DNA from: Lumbricus terrestris
Taxonomy: Eukaryota > Annelida > Clitellata > Crassiclitellata > Lumbricidae
Assembly (NCBI GenBank): GCA_949752735.1
Contig: OX457037.1
Span: forward strand, 65,667,915 to 65,731,914
Direction: 5' to 3'
DNA length: 64,000 bases
In this document: piece after piece, positions 43,691 through 55,022 of the stretch
Layout: each line of letters begins with the position of its first letter
How positions within the stretch are numbered: the first letter of the stretch is position 1
Program-made: the position numbers and the translations under genes
Notes under the pieces: generated by a model
Database searches by the model: none
What the model was told of the DNA's origin: nothing
What the model saw: only the letters and a program-made list of their open reading frames with translations

Positions 43691-45177
43691 TGGTTACAAA
43701 GGCATGAGCAATAGGGTGGAGTGAAAAACACGAATATTAGAAATCAAAAATCCGTTAGCAATAAAAAGTTGTCTTATGGTATGGGCTCAAGAAATATCAA
43801 AAAAGTTTTGAAAAATATTAATGTCTTCCTTTGCCCCCAGAGGGCCAAAGTTTCGAAAAATTGGAGTTTTTTGAGAAAATTGCAGGTTTTCTTATGAAAT
43901 ATTTTTAGTGTAAAATAATTAACCACCAAGCAATACATCGTTGGAAAGAGCTCTTTAAACTGAGTAAAACCGACTACAACTATGCGACTAATATTCAATT
44001 GCTCAAGAATACATCAGTTGAAACCGTGGTTAAATTGGCATCTAGGGTGTGAAAAGGCTGTGGTCCAATCAAGGCAACGGTCCGTTTACGGCAACTCTCC
44101 CCTAGCAACAGTCGGATTTGGGAGGTTGGAGTTTCTGATCAATTGTGATTATAGATGCACCTTACCCTTTTCACATTTTCTCAATATCTCTCTCCTGGAC
44201 CATACGGCGAGCTTCTGAAGAGCGAAAATCATTCAAACCCGATTTGCCGAAAACTACGAAATTGCCTAGTTATTGCACCAAAGGCTTCAACTACATCACT
44301 ACATCACTACTGTAGATGCCTAAACTTATGGAGATAGAGAACGAGAGAGCAAACGAGGATGTGCGGGCAAAGGGAACAGAGAGTAGACCTTGTTCAGGGA
44401 TTGTCCCGATGATAGGCGTTAACTTCCCAATAAAATATTCTATTCTCCAATAATATTGATCGAATATATTCAATAAAAATTTGTGAAGATCGCGATACTA
44501 TGTTATCGATAGAATAACAGCGTCACAGTAGGCCTAACCTACTAAACCTAGTACGTTATGTTTGCGCCAACTATTCAACTGAGAGACAAAATTATTTCGA
44601 AAAAAGCTTTAGGGCCTACTGACAAAAATCAGAATAGGCCGTAAGTGCGATAACCGTGTTCTTTGTTATGTGCCTTATTATTTTCTAATGCCTGTTTGTA
44701 AAGCTGCAATACCTTTCGAATAATAATATTTCGATAAATCGACAAACGTCTGTGGTTAATCAGTTGAAGAGAAGTCGTCGCTTGGTTAAATTGTGTCTTG
44801 CATAACTTCATAGTGTTGTGAAGATGCATTTTGAACATATCGGCACTCCATAATTTCATGTTCATTGCATGAAAATAACCTATTTACACTCAACGAACAT
44901 GTGTGGAAAATTCTCAGTAGGCTATATTCTGGTATCTCTTTCTTTTGTCGTAGCTAAATCTCTAAGTCAGGTCCTATTTGTCTATTTCTCAGTTTGTATG
45001 CACGTAGGCCTAATTTCCATTAACTGAACTAGGCTACTTTGTTTAAGAGACACCGTCATGCCCTAAGTCAATGCCTTTCGATTCGGAAATGTGTCTTGCA
45101 ATATCAATTGGCTTTTTCATTTTTATTAAGAGTGGGTTTTTTAATCTATTAAATAGGCTATTTCAAATCGCATCCAG
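43691..45177. repeat. Intron-like DNA upstream of NHL exon 3
   Basis: From about 44110 it matches 31970-33140 closely. The first 400 bases are unassigned. No copy of the helix exon was found in front of this NHL copy. Confidence 0.6.
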
Positions 45178-45515
45178 GTTTAATTGCGACGATCCGAACA
45201 AAAGCCGCGGAAGAAAGAAAGAAATCGATTGAGGGATTGGCGATCTTAGACAACGAATTGTTTGTTGTGAATGAAAAGAGTTCAGAAGTTGAAGTTTACG
45301 ATTCGATGAAATTCAGTTTCAGTCGTCGATGGAATTTGAAGGAATTAATTGATCCATATGACATCGCATCCTGCCACATAAATAAATGTCTCTACATCAG
45401 CGATACCAAAGTCAAAGGTCTGTCAAAAGAAATCTTTAGAGTTGATCCAAGTGGAAAACTAATAAAAAAAAATGGTCAGCGAAACGCGATTCTGGACGAC
45501 TGTCTGTAACATATG

Positions 45516-48315
45516 TCAAACTAAAGCAACAATTTTAGCCTTAACGGAAACCTGGTTGGATGCAGACACTGCTACTACTGTCTCCATGCCTGGATACAGT
45601 TTTGTTCACAGATGTAGGAGTGATGGGAGAGGAGGGGGAGGAGTGGGCTTCTTTGTCAGGAGTGGTACTGAGTATCAACAGATAGAAGCCAAATGGGCAA
45701 TGTCTAAGCCAGGGGCTTATGAATGTATGTTTATAAAAATTAAGCAGAAGACAGAGAAGGACTTGACGGTCGGCGTCATCTATCGACCGCCGGGTGATGG
45801 TCTTGATCTGTTCAATGAAGAATTTGACTCATTGCTGTCGCATTTATCTAGAACAAAGAGCAATTCTTTTTTGGCTGGTGATTTCAATATTGATTTACTA
45901 AAAGTGAACGCGCATACACCTACCCGAACGTTTTTTAATTCGTTAACTTCAAATCGATTTTTACCAATGATCTTAAGGCCAACAAGAATAACTGATGATA
46001 CAGCTACCTTAATTGATAATATCTTCACGAATACTTTATCTGACTGCTCTGACTCCGCCATCATTATAAATGATTTATCTGACCATCTACCTATTTTTAC
46101 ACAAACCAAATTTGTACGACCATTAATGGAAAAAATTCCTACTTACGAGAAAAGAATCATTAATGAGAAAACAAAAAGTCAATTTGATGGCTTGCTGAAC
46201 TCTACCGACTGGTCAGAAGTATTCCATGCATGTGAGCAAGGAGACCCGTCCTCTGCTTATGAAACATTTATTGAAAAATATAAATCAGCATATGAACATT
46301 CTTTCCCAAAAACAAATTATTCGTCGAAAACAAGATTGAAAATTAAACAGCCTTGGATGACACAAGCGCTGCTAAAATCCTGTAGAAAGAAATCGCATCT
46401 ATATAAAAAATACATAAAAAACCCAACACAAGAAAATAAGTCTAGCTTCATAGCCTATCGAAATAAATTTTAAAAAATACGAAAAGCAACTGAGCGTCAT
46501 TATTATATGGGAAAATTTCTGGAATGTGAAAATGACTTGAATAAAACCTGGAAAGTAATTAAAATGCTTCTACATGGAAACAGAAACTCTGAGATGCCAG
46601 ATAGCTTTCTTATCAATAATGTAGAAATTAAAGATAAGCACCTTATTGCTTGCAAATTTAATGAATTCTTTACAGAAATTGGACCGAAGTTGGCCGCAAA
46701 AATTCCTGACACTAATGCATCTTTTCTTGATTACTTGAAAGACCGGTCTACTTCTTCTATTGGGATAGAATTAACATCACCAGCTGAAATAATATCGATT
46801 GCCTATGAACTCCGAACCACTCACAGAACAGGGCTAGATGAGATTGACCCCCAGTTAGCCAAATATGTCATAGAAGCTATTTCAATTCCTCTGACAGAAA
46901 TAATAAATTGCTCCATTGTTAGTGGAATTGTTCCTAATAGTTTGAAAATTGCCAAAATAATTCCCATCTTTAAGGCCGAAGATAGGAATCAATTAAGTAA
47001 CTATCGACCAATATCTATCTTGCCATATTTCTCCAAGTTTTTTGAAAAGATTATTTACCGAAGAATAATGACATATCTAACAGTAAAGAATATATTGTAC
47101 ACAAGTCAGTATGGCTTTCGAACAGGCCACTCTACATACATGGCCGTAATGGAAATGTATGATAAAATCTCTGAAGCCAAGTAGGAAAACCACTTTTCTA
47201 TTGGTGTCTTCTTTGACTTATCTAAAGCATTTGACACGGTGAATCATAAAATTCTGATAAGTAAACTTGAACATTATGGCATAAGAGGTGTATGTCTTGA
47301 TTGGCTTATAGATTACTTAAGAAATAGAAAGCAGAGTGTCTTATATAACGGGAACATTTCACATGAAACTGATGTTACTTGTGGTGTGCCACAAGGTTCC
47401 GTACTGGGTCCACTTTTGTTCCTAATATATGTGAATGATATTTCGAACAGCTCGTCATTACTCAGCTTTGTCATGTTTGCTGATGACACCAATGTGTTTA
47501 TGTCAGATAAAGTTATTGAAGTCTTGGTTAAAAAAATTAATGCCGAATTAAAACTTGTAGGCGATTGGTTCAAAGCCAACAAATTATCGCTGAACCTTGA
47601 GAAGACGAATTTTATTTTGTTCTGCTCTAAAATTAAACTTAGAACAGCAACAAATTGCAATACATCAATTAAAATAGATGAACAATGTATTTGTAGGGTA
47701 TCATCAACCAAATTTTTGGGTGTTCACATTGATGAACAATTAACATGGAGGGAGCATATAAACTCTATATCCAAAAAGATATCAAAAAATATAGGCATAA
47801 TCTCTCATGTTCGACACCTTATGCCGCGAGATATACTTGTGAATTTATATTACTCTTTGATATACCCTTATATGTCATATTGTAATATTACGTGGGCTTC
47901 CACATACCACACTCGTTTAACTATTTTGACAACCCTACAAAAGCGAGCTGTTCGAATTATATGCAATGCACCTTTTAGAGCCCACGCACAACCATTATTC
48001 AGTGATTTGAAAATTCTGCCTTTTGACTACATTAATAAACTACAAATTGGGGTATTTATGTATAAACTTCACAGAAATCTAATCATAACAAGCTTCAACC
48101 ACTGGTTTTGTAAAAATTCAGACGTTCATGGTCATTATACACGATCTGTAAATAGATACACCCAAAGAAGTGTTCGTACCACTACTGGACTGCATAGTAT
48201 TAGAATATGTGGACCGTCGATGTGGAATTCTCTGCCTATTGATCTTACTTGTATAACTACAATGTACCAATTCAAATACAAATTGAAATTATTTCTTTTG
48301 GATACTATTGCATAA
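45516..48315 (+). pseudogene. LINE endonuclease-reverse transcriptase with two in-frame stops
   Basis: The EEP part (45523-46470) has LTETWLD, GVIYRPPG, GDFNIDLL and SDHLPIF. The reverse transcriptase follows with YRPISILPYFSKFFEK, DLSKAFDTVNHK, GVPQGSVLGPLLF, the catalytic FADDTN at about 47475-47492, and the tail PSMWNSLPIDLT before TAA. All three open segments are in the same frame, separated only by stops at 46471-46473 (TAA) and 47182-47184 (TAG). Otherwise it is well preserved, so the insertion is probably not very old. It is related in sequence to the partial ORF at 1-1548. Its first codons are fused to NHL sequence only by chance. Confidence 0.88.
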
Positions 48316-48533
48316 TTGCACAAAATGGTTTTGTTTTGAAGTGCACTACACGTGCACTGTTGTATTCTCTTAACTGTTGTGTTTTTAGTTTAGTTTAGTT
48401 TAGTTTAGTTTAGTCTGTTTGTTATTTTGTTTTCCCCACTTGTTTAAGTTGCATAACTTACATTCAATGCATTTCGATAAACTTGTAAAATGGAAGAGAT
48501 TGTTTCACACCTTGATTATATACAACTGTCTAT

Positions 48534-50255
48534 TAGGGTGCTCCAGATTATGATGCATTTTCAAAAAGTTTCTCAAAATACTGCTCCCTTTGCAATTTTC
48601 CCATTCCATTTATCATTTTGATCAACTGTACCAATTTTCAGACCAATTGAAAAAGGTTAAGCCTTGCCACCGGCATAAAAACTTTACAATACGAAAATAC
48701 ATTGGAATTTTCTTAAAAATCGGCAATTTGGAAACCATGATGGGAATTGGTGGGAAAACTTAATTATTTCATGATGATTAACTTCTTTTACAAGCTTTTG
48801 TATGTGCCTGACGATATTTATTATGATAAATCTTAGATGCATTGGGTGCAGTATGAGAATTGAAGAAAAATAGCTGCATGGGAGTCAGACGTTGATTTAT
48901 GTGCAGTTGCGTTGTGCAATGAAAACTTTACTGTAGATCTTAAGAACAACTATAGAGTTGAATCTCAAACCAGGAAATTCTCGCACTGACGGGGTGTGTA
49001 TTAGATTGTTTGATGAACTATTTTTGAGAAGTGATGACAAAGCTATATGGCTTGTTGGGCTAATTGTCCCATTGCCAGACAACGGAATTTCTATAGGCCT
49101 AAATGGAGATGTTCTGCGTTTGTTCGTTTATCTGGAACGATCCAAATGTTCATGTTACTAGAACGATTCCAGAAGCAGTGAAAAGCAGTGAAAAGCAATT
49201 AAATAAGTTTTGGGTTGTCGAACAACGAAAGAAGAACATCAAGGCCAAGATTATGAATCTCTACGATAAAAAATTTATAGAGTCGTGTTTGCAAGTTCAA
49301 TGCCTTGTTTTTTGTCAAGGCTTGGCTCTTAGCGGCGTCTGCTACGGATGCACCTTTAGATGGTATGCAGTTCTGGACTGATCTCAGCACGACTGATTCA
49401 GATGTTGCAGGAGCTGCAGTTACTGTCCTTAACATTTATGATATATTACAGAAGAAATTGTGCCATTCACATTGATCTTAAACTTGGTTTCTGAATCGGA
49501 AACCCACAAATCGCTCGCCAACTTATGACAGTGAGACAAACAGAACCACTGGAAACCCCATATCAGTAGGCTATTTCCGCAGTTGAATGCATCCTCAAAA
49601 CTGATTCATTTGATTACCGAAAAGTCAGTGCTTATTGTTCAACCTACTCAATATTGAAAGTTATTGGCTCAGCTTAGGCTATTTTACTACCAGCACAGTG
49701 GAAAGCTGTTGACAATTTCCAGCAGGCAGCGCTACTATTATAGACCTATGCCTGTTAAAGTTTGTTCGTGAATGGAAAAAGCGACGAAACTAATAAAATA
49801 CTTTATAAATACAGTCATCAAGGATGAATATCAATGATAGTCTACTCTACAGGTGGTTAAATCTGATCGACACAGATTCCGAGATTTTAAGCACCGAGGA
49901 AACTCTTGAAACAGTATACATATAACAATGTAAGGTCTGTAGGTCTGTGGGAGTGGAATTGCAGTAGCAGCTTGTGGAGAGAGTTAGGCCTACATTTGTC
50001 TGTTGATATTAGGGTCATGTTCTGACCAATAAATCATAAGCACCAATTGGTTTTATCATATATACTTACATACCTGCAATTTGTATTTTCAACCGAAAAA
50101 TAGCCGTTATTGTTAAACTTCAGCGTGCTGGTGGCAAGGCTTAACCTTAATACAGAATCCTAAAATTTGGTTTTTCAGACTCATCTCTATGAGACGCATG
50201 GGAAAATAACCGGGGAGCTAAGAATTTTCAACTTTTATTTTTTTGGAGCACCCTA
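48534..50255. mobile_element. hAT element with 8-bp duplication CTGTCTAT
   Basis: Ends TAGGGTGCTCCA and TGGAGCACCCTA are perfect 12-bp inverted repeats. CTGTCTAT is repeated at 48526-48533 and 50256-50263. 1.7 kb, inserted in the LINE 3' UTR. No recognisable transposase; short frames near 48950-49380 may be relics. Confidence 0.92.
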
Positions 50256-50499
50256 CTGTCTATACACATATACTGTTATGCAGAAAGTTGATGATAGATT
50301 GATTCTTCGTGTAATTAGGGCAAGCCTGTTAGCGGAACCTTACGTTCCTTTGGGCTTAACCCTTTGACATCTATGCATGTGACATTTTCAACTACTGTTT
50401 GTTTGTGCTATACTGTATGTATACATATACATGATGATCAATAAAGTATATTGATTGATTGATTGATTGATTGATATGATTGGAATGTCATTTTAGCTG

Positions 50500-51976
50500 A
50501 TGATGATGCTGTCCATCCTCATTTCTGAGGGTCGGAGACCAGAGACAACGACAGCAGCTTCCTCCATTCCTCTCTGTCCTGCGCCCGTCTGATACAGTCC
50601 ACAGGTGGTAATCCGGTCCAGTCACAGACATCATCCATCCAGCGCCTCCTTGGTCTTCCCCGTGCTCTGGCACCCTCAATTCGGCCTTGTATTAGCAGTG
50701 TCGATATGTTGTCTGCCCTCATCAGGTGTCCGAAGTATCGCAGTTTCCTTTTTTGCACCCTCTCCAGCAGTCTCTGTTTCGGCCGCAGCTCCGCCAAAAT
50801 CGAGGCATTTGTTCTGTGTTCTTTCCAGTCGACCTGCATCATTCTTCTATACGTCATCATCTCAAATGCCGTCAATCTCCTTCTATCCGCCGCCTTCAGA
50901 GTCCATGCCTCACTTCCATACAACGCCACCGACCACACCATCGTCTCCATAACCCTCCTCTTCAGCGCATTCCCGACCGAACGATCTTTCCACAGGCAGT
51001 CCAGTGACCCCATCGCCGTCCGAGCCATCCCCAATCTAGCCCTGATTTCCCGTCTCCAGTGTCATCTATCAATGCTCCCAGGTAGCGGAAAGCCTCAACC
51101 TGTTCTAGAGGTTCCCCATTGCAGGTGATCTGAATTTTTTCTTTCGTTTTGGATACTACCATAACTTTTGTCTTTTTTATACTTATTTCCAAACCGTACT
51201 CCTTTGAGACCTCATTTACCCTATCTATCAGTTGTTGAAGTGCTGCTGCTGACGTCGCAATTAGAACAATGTCGTCCGCATAACGCAGGTTGTTTATTGT
51301 GCGTCCACTTATGGTAACTCCAATCCATCCCAGCTCGTCCGCCGACTCTCGCATCACATACTCTGAGTAGCAGTTGAAAGACAGTGGCGACACCAGACAG
51401 CCCTGCCTCACTCCTTTTCCTATCCTAAACCATTCCGTCAGTTCTTTTTCCACCCGAACCGCAGCTTGTTGGTTGCTGTATAGGTTCTTGATTGCATCCA
51501 CAGTGTGGCTATTCATGCCCATCCTTTTCAGCACTGACCATAATTTCCGATGGCTTACCGAATCAAAAGCTTTCTTGTAGTCAATGAAGGCCATGTACAG
51601 GGGGACCGAGGCTTCCCGCGCTTTCTCCATGATGATTCGCAGGTTGAAAATTTGATCTCTAGTGCCCACCCCTCTACGAAAACCCATCTGTACATCCGCC
51701 AGCTCCTCCTCCGCCGTCCTCTGCATCCTGTTAAGTAGAACTCTAAGTAATATCTTGCTTGCATGACTGATGAGAGCAATTGTTCGATGTTCCTCACATT
51801 TTTCAGTACCCTTGACTTTTGGTATGGTTACAAAGGTGGACTTAGCCCATTCTACAGGCCATGCGCCCGTCTCAATTATTTGATTACATAGTCTGCAGAA
51901 AGCCTCAGCCACCGCATCGCTGTCTATCTTCCATAATTCCGCTGGTAAATTATCAATTCCTGTTGCCTTCCCCTTC
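50500..51976 (-). mobile_element. RTE-like LINE, 5' truncated, minus strand, in NHL copy 3
   Basis: The 11-bp sequence CATTTTAGCTG is repeated at 50489-50499 and 51977-51987 and is NHL sequence (TCATTTTAGC in copy 1). The element starts at the right inside the reverse transcriptase and ends at the left in ATGATGATG on the plus strand, a short-repeat tail. It landed 21 bp from the earlier LINE. Confidence 0.93.
50519..51976 (-). pseudogene. RTE-like reverse transcriptase, truncated and frameshifted
   Basis: From the right: KGKATGIDNLPAELW, FVTIPKVKG, ADVQMGFRRGVGTRDQIF, MAFIDYKKAFDSVSHRKLW, GVRQGCLVSPLSF, the catalytic LRYADDIVLI near 51275, then YLGALIDDTGD. A frame change near 51040-50960 separates the C-terminal part: MVWSVALYGSEAWTLKAADR, KRKLRYFGHLMRAD, RPRRRWMDDVCDWTGL, REEWRKLLS. 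This is the order of RTE-type reverse transcriptases. The N-terminal endonuclease is missing. Confidence 0.88.
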
Positions 51977-52279
51977 CATTTTAGCTGCTTATCGTGAAAA
52001 CAAATTAAATGAATATTCGCCAGATGGACAGTTTCTCCGGGAAATACATCTATCTTCAGAGGAAGGGTTTTGTCATCCACGACATGCTATAAAATTGACC
52101 AATGGTCATTTCGTGGTCTGTCATGGTGGTTATGATGATGATGATCTGCACAGAGTGTGTGTAGTGAATGCAGATGGAAAACTAATGAAGTCTTTCGGTG
52201 AAAAACGTGGATCGACCATAGAACAAACACTTGATCTTGCATATTTGTCTGTCGATGAAAATGGATCTGTGTTGGCAGG

Positions 52280-52661
52280 GCCGGTGTCACGAAATAAAGT
52301 CTCCCCCCGATACAAAGTCTCCCCCGAAACAGAGTCTCCCCCTGGCTGAAAATCTGTATAGTAAGACATTTTTCTGGTGTAAAAGTATACATATGCTCGT
52401 ATTAAATAATGTAGCAACGTAAACTAACGGTTTAATATGCTGATCTATAAATTTTATACGACTGTAGCCGATTTCACGCTGAACGGGGGAGACTTTGTTT
52501 CGTAGGCGGAGGAAATATTCTCTCCCCCGGAGACTTTATTTCAGAATATAGTCTCCGGGGGCGAATTTGTTCTAGAACAGATCCGCCGGGGGAGAATCTG
52601 TTTCGAAATAAAGTCTCCGGGGGGAGACTTTTAAGGGGGAGACTCTGTCACGCGACACCGG
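52280..52661. mobile_element. MITE with ends CCGGTGTCACG and internal GGGGGAGACT repeats
   Basis: Inverted ends CCGGTGTCACG (left) and CGCGACACCGG (right), followed inward by AGTCTCCCCC or its inverse. The unit GGGGGAGACTTTGTTTCG recurs several times in the middle. Directly abuts the next MITE, sharing CCGG. Confidence 0.65.
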
Positions 52662-53116
52662 TGTAAAGGTTTCAGATTACCCCCTCCTAAACATTACCCC
52701 CCTGCAAACTGTAAATTGCGTCAATCATCGCATTTATTGCACTAAAAATATCAAAAAATTCATCCCGCTTCTTGTTTTGGTCTGAAGATTTTCATCCGTC
52801 ATCCCACTTTGTGGTTTGTTATCAATATTTTCATCTGTAACTAAAACACTATTCGCCGCTGAAGTTTACATGGAGAAAATGGCTTCGAGGCTATTATTTT
52901 TTTCGGATCAAAATATTGATAGCAAACCACGAAGTGGGATGACGGATGAAAATCTTCAGACCAAAACAAGAAGCGGGGTGATTTTTCTGATTTTCTTAGT
53001 GCAATAAATGCGATGATTGATGCAAATCTAGTTTCCGGGGGGTAATCTGAAACCGGTTTCAAGTTACCGGGGGGGGGTAATGTTTAGGAGGGGGTAATTT
53101 GAAACCTTTACACCGG
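52658..53116. mobile_element. MITE with ends CCGGTGTAAAGGTTTCA, copy 2
   Basis: Same family as 27315-27770: CCGGTGTAAAGGTTTCAGAT and AATTTGAAACCTTTACACCGG with CCTCCTAAACATTACCCCCC next to the left end. The internal CATCCCGCTTCTTG and CCACGAAGTGGGATG phrases agree with the other copy. Confidence 0.8.
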
Positions 53117-53389
53117 CGCCAGAGTATTTGGAACCCTAGGTGAACCTGTCACACTGTGCCCCCCCCTGCGCCCACGGCAATTAAGATTGAATTAATATTA
53201 ACTTTCACAAAGAAATGCTATGGTGCCTTTTGTTTTAATTCGACGAAATTCGTATTTGCATTCAATAGAAAGAAGAAGAATAGAATAGAACATGTATAAT
53301 CTATATAATGGTATATTCGTTTATACGGAATTATACCGGTAATGTAATTTCAAAATTTCATTTTTCGCGCTTTTGCTTTAGCAAATGTA

Positions 53390-53870
53390 GAAACGAGTTC
53401 CATCAGTTCAATGTCTTAGGCAATGTCATGTTCAATTGACGGAGTAGCTAGTCCAACAAGTCTTTCTTGTAGCATGGACGTTCGCAAATGTGTTTTTATC
53501 AGTTTGAGCTTAGAGAAGCTTCGCTCACCATGCACTAGCCACAGAAATTGGAAGTGTCAAGAGAATTCGCAGAGCTATAACAGTGTTGGGGACACTATCT
53601 GTTAGATTATTTTCCAATATAAAGTTTAGTACATCATGTGGCGATGTAGGGCTTTTGTAGGCTACACCTTGCAACTCGTCTTGAAATGGCTTTCAGTTCA
53701 CTGCTTAGATCAATTGCATCAATATATTTGGAGTCTCCATGTTGCAAAGCTTTTTCAAGATTCAAGCAATGTTCCATAACTTCCTTACTAGTTTTATTCT
53801 GCAAACTAGAGGCGTAGCGACCGCCCTCCGTACCCTCCGACCGAAGGGGGCCCCGGACGGAAGGGGGCCC
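53390..53870 (-). pseudogene. hAT transposase C-terminal relic (ZMYM1-like)
   Basis: On the minus strand: EHCLNLEKALQHGDSKYIDA and LSSELKAISRR (53790-53670), then TVIALRILLTLPISVAS, a frame change, and ERSFSKLKLIKTHLRTSMLQERL (about 53530-53455). The last is the C-terminal dimerisation region of hAT transposases. It agrees with the hAT ends of the enclosing element. Broken by frameshift and by the inserted element at 53807. Confidence 0.8.
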
Positions 53871-54138
53871 CAAAAAGTGGCAAAAAAGTTAAGGTATAAC
53901 TAGGTACATGTAAGTGACATTATATTTTATTGACGCTATTGCACATGCCATGTCGGTTTTACTGATAAAACCGTGACGTAAATACGGAATATATAGGCAC
54001 ACATGTAGGCCTACACTGCAATACAAACCCTGTATATTGCATGAAATAAATACCGCATTCCAGTTTCTGTATTGTAAGGGGCCCGCCACCCCGACATAAT
54101 GCTCGGAGGGGGCCACGTTCTTTGTTGCTACGGCCCTG
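53807..54138. mobile_element. 332-bp hAT MITE with 8-bp duplication CTGCAAAC
   Basis: Ends TAGAGGCGTAGCGAC and GTTGCTACGGCCCTG are imperfect inverted repeats; CTGCAAAC is repeated at 53799-53806 and 54139-54146. It resembles the CAAGGCCGTAGCC family at 7305. It is inserted in the hAT transposase relic, the third level of nesting here. Confidence 0.85.
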
Positions 54139-54802
54139 CTGCAAACTGTGAACATCACAGAGGAAACCAAACACAGAACTAATTTTTTGCATCACAGTGA
54201 ATCTTTCTTCAACCGATTGTATTGCCGTGATTTCGAAATGACGTCACCGGATGTGGCGTTATTTCCTATAACGTAAGTAAGTAATCTAGTGATCAAATTT
54301 ATACTATGCAATTCGTTTCATCTAGCAGGAAAAAATAAAATGTAATATATTGGAATAAAACTTTAAATATTAATATAAATGAACTAAAAATTAAAAACTT
54401 TTAGTGCCGCCCCAGAAATTTGCCGCCCTAGGCGGCCGCCTAGTTCGCCTAGTGGTTAAACCGGGCCTGTGTGTTGGTCGTTGATTATTTCAACCACCGA
54501 GTTTTGTCATTGGATTCAAATTTGGAATTTAAGAAAGAAATTCAATTCAATTCAATTCAACTGAAGAGCACGGATTACGATATCCACACAGGATTTTTCT
54601 GTATGAGTCAAATGGTCGAATCTTTGTATCTAACTATGAGCAATATAACTCTCGGATTTTGATTTTCGACTTATTCCTACTAGAACAAACGAGAAATGTT
54701 ACTTTGAACTCTTAAAATTAAAGAAAAATAACTGTTTTTGAATCAAGGGAGCTTGCGTGCAAAGTTTAACTTCATGGAATGTTAAAAATGAGTCATCTCA
54801 TG

Positions 54803-55022
54803 TGGGGCGCGGTGGTGTAGTGGTGGCGTCGTTGCCTTGAAGCCGGAAGGTTCGAGGTTCGAATCCACCTCCCCGCGTAAGGACCTTGGGCAAGTCCTTC
54901 ACTCACAATTGCTCAGCGCTTCGGCGTGAAACTCCGATGCAGTGTCCGCTCTGCATTCGGGAGCGCCTCTGAGTAGAAGGAGCTTGAAGGGGCGCTATAA
55001 CAAGTACGCATACAAACAAACA
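54803..55022 (+). mobile_element. tRNA-derived SINE, main family, best copy
   Basis: Starts GTGGGGCGCGGTGG. The A box TGGTGTAGTGG (54813-54823) and B box GGTTCGAATCC (54856-54866) match the tRNA/SINE RNA polymerase III promoter consensus at normal spacing. The body has GGACCTTGGGCAAGTCCTTC and CTCCGATGCAGTGTCCG. The tail GGGAGCGCCTCTGAGTAG followed by CTTGAAGGGGCGCTATAACAAG is the same as the L2-like LINE 3' end. It lies 90 bases after NHL copy 3. Confidence 0.92.

Larger units (their letters stand above)
45516..50473 (+). mobile_element. CR1/L2-like LINE inserted in NHL copy 3
   Basis: ATATG is found at both borders (45511-45515 and 50474-50478), within NHL sequence that is continuous in the other copies. 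The element starts inside the endonuclease domain (5' truncated), contains EEP and reverse transcriptase domains, and ends in AATAAAG and a (TTGA)n tail. A 1.7 kb hAT element (48534-50255) sits in its 3' UTR. Confidence 0.88.
52276..54469. mobile_element. hAT element in NHL copy 3, with further elements inside
   Basis: TGTGTTGG is repeated at 52268-52275 and 54470-54477. The ends CAGGGCCGGTGTC and CCGGGCCTG are inverted, hAT-like (CAGGNCCGG). The interior includes a transposase relic on the minus strand (53390-53870), two adjacent MITEs at the left (52280-52661 and 52658-53116) and a smaller hAT (53807-54138). Confidence 0.85.
45178..54716 (+). pseudogene. NHL propeller exon, copy 3, broken by nested insertions
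   Basis: The exon begins after GCATCCAG in phase 1 like copies 1 and 2, but is now in pieces: 45178-45515, 50474-50499, 51977-52275 and 54470-54716, read in the same order as the intact copies. Between them lie a LINE, an RTE-like LINE and a hAT element. Further damage: one extra A in an A-run near 45464-45472 shifts the frame, and an ATTCA repeat near 54538-54560 adds 14 bases. Remaining parts still resemble the propeller (ELFVVNEKSSEVEVYD; NEYSPDGQFLREI; VVNADGKLMKSFGEKR; NHRVLSLDSNLEFK). It cannot be translated as one protein. Confidence 0.9.

Noticed and set aside
45472..45530. NHL and LINE endonuclease fused in one ORF
   Set aside because: The junction is the insertion border of the LINE, and the NHL frame is already shifted by an extra A; the fusion is accidental.
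51861..52349. ORF joining LINE sequence to the NHL blade
   Set aside because: Its first part is antisense LINE sequence and its last part is MITE sequence; only the middle is NHL relic.
54813..54866. Functional tRNA gene
   Set aside because: A and B boxes are present, but no cloverleaf follows and the sequence belongs to a SINE with a LINE-like tail repeated elsewhere in the window.
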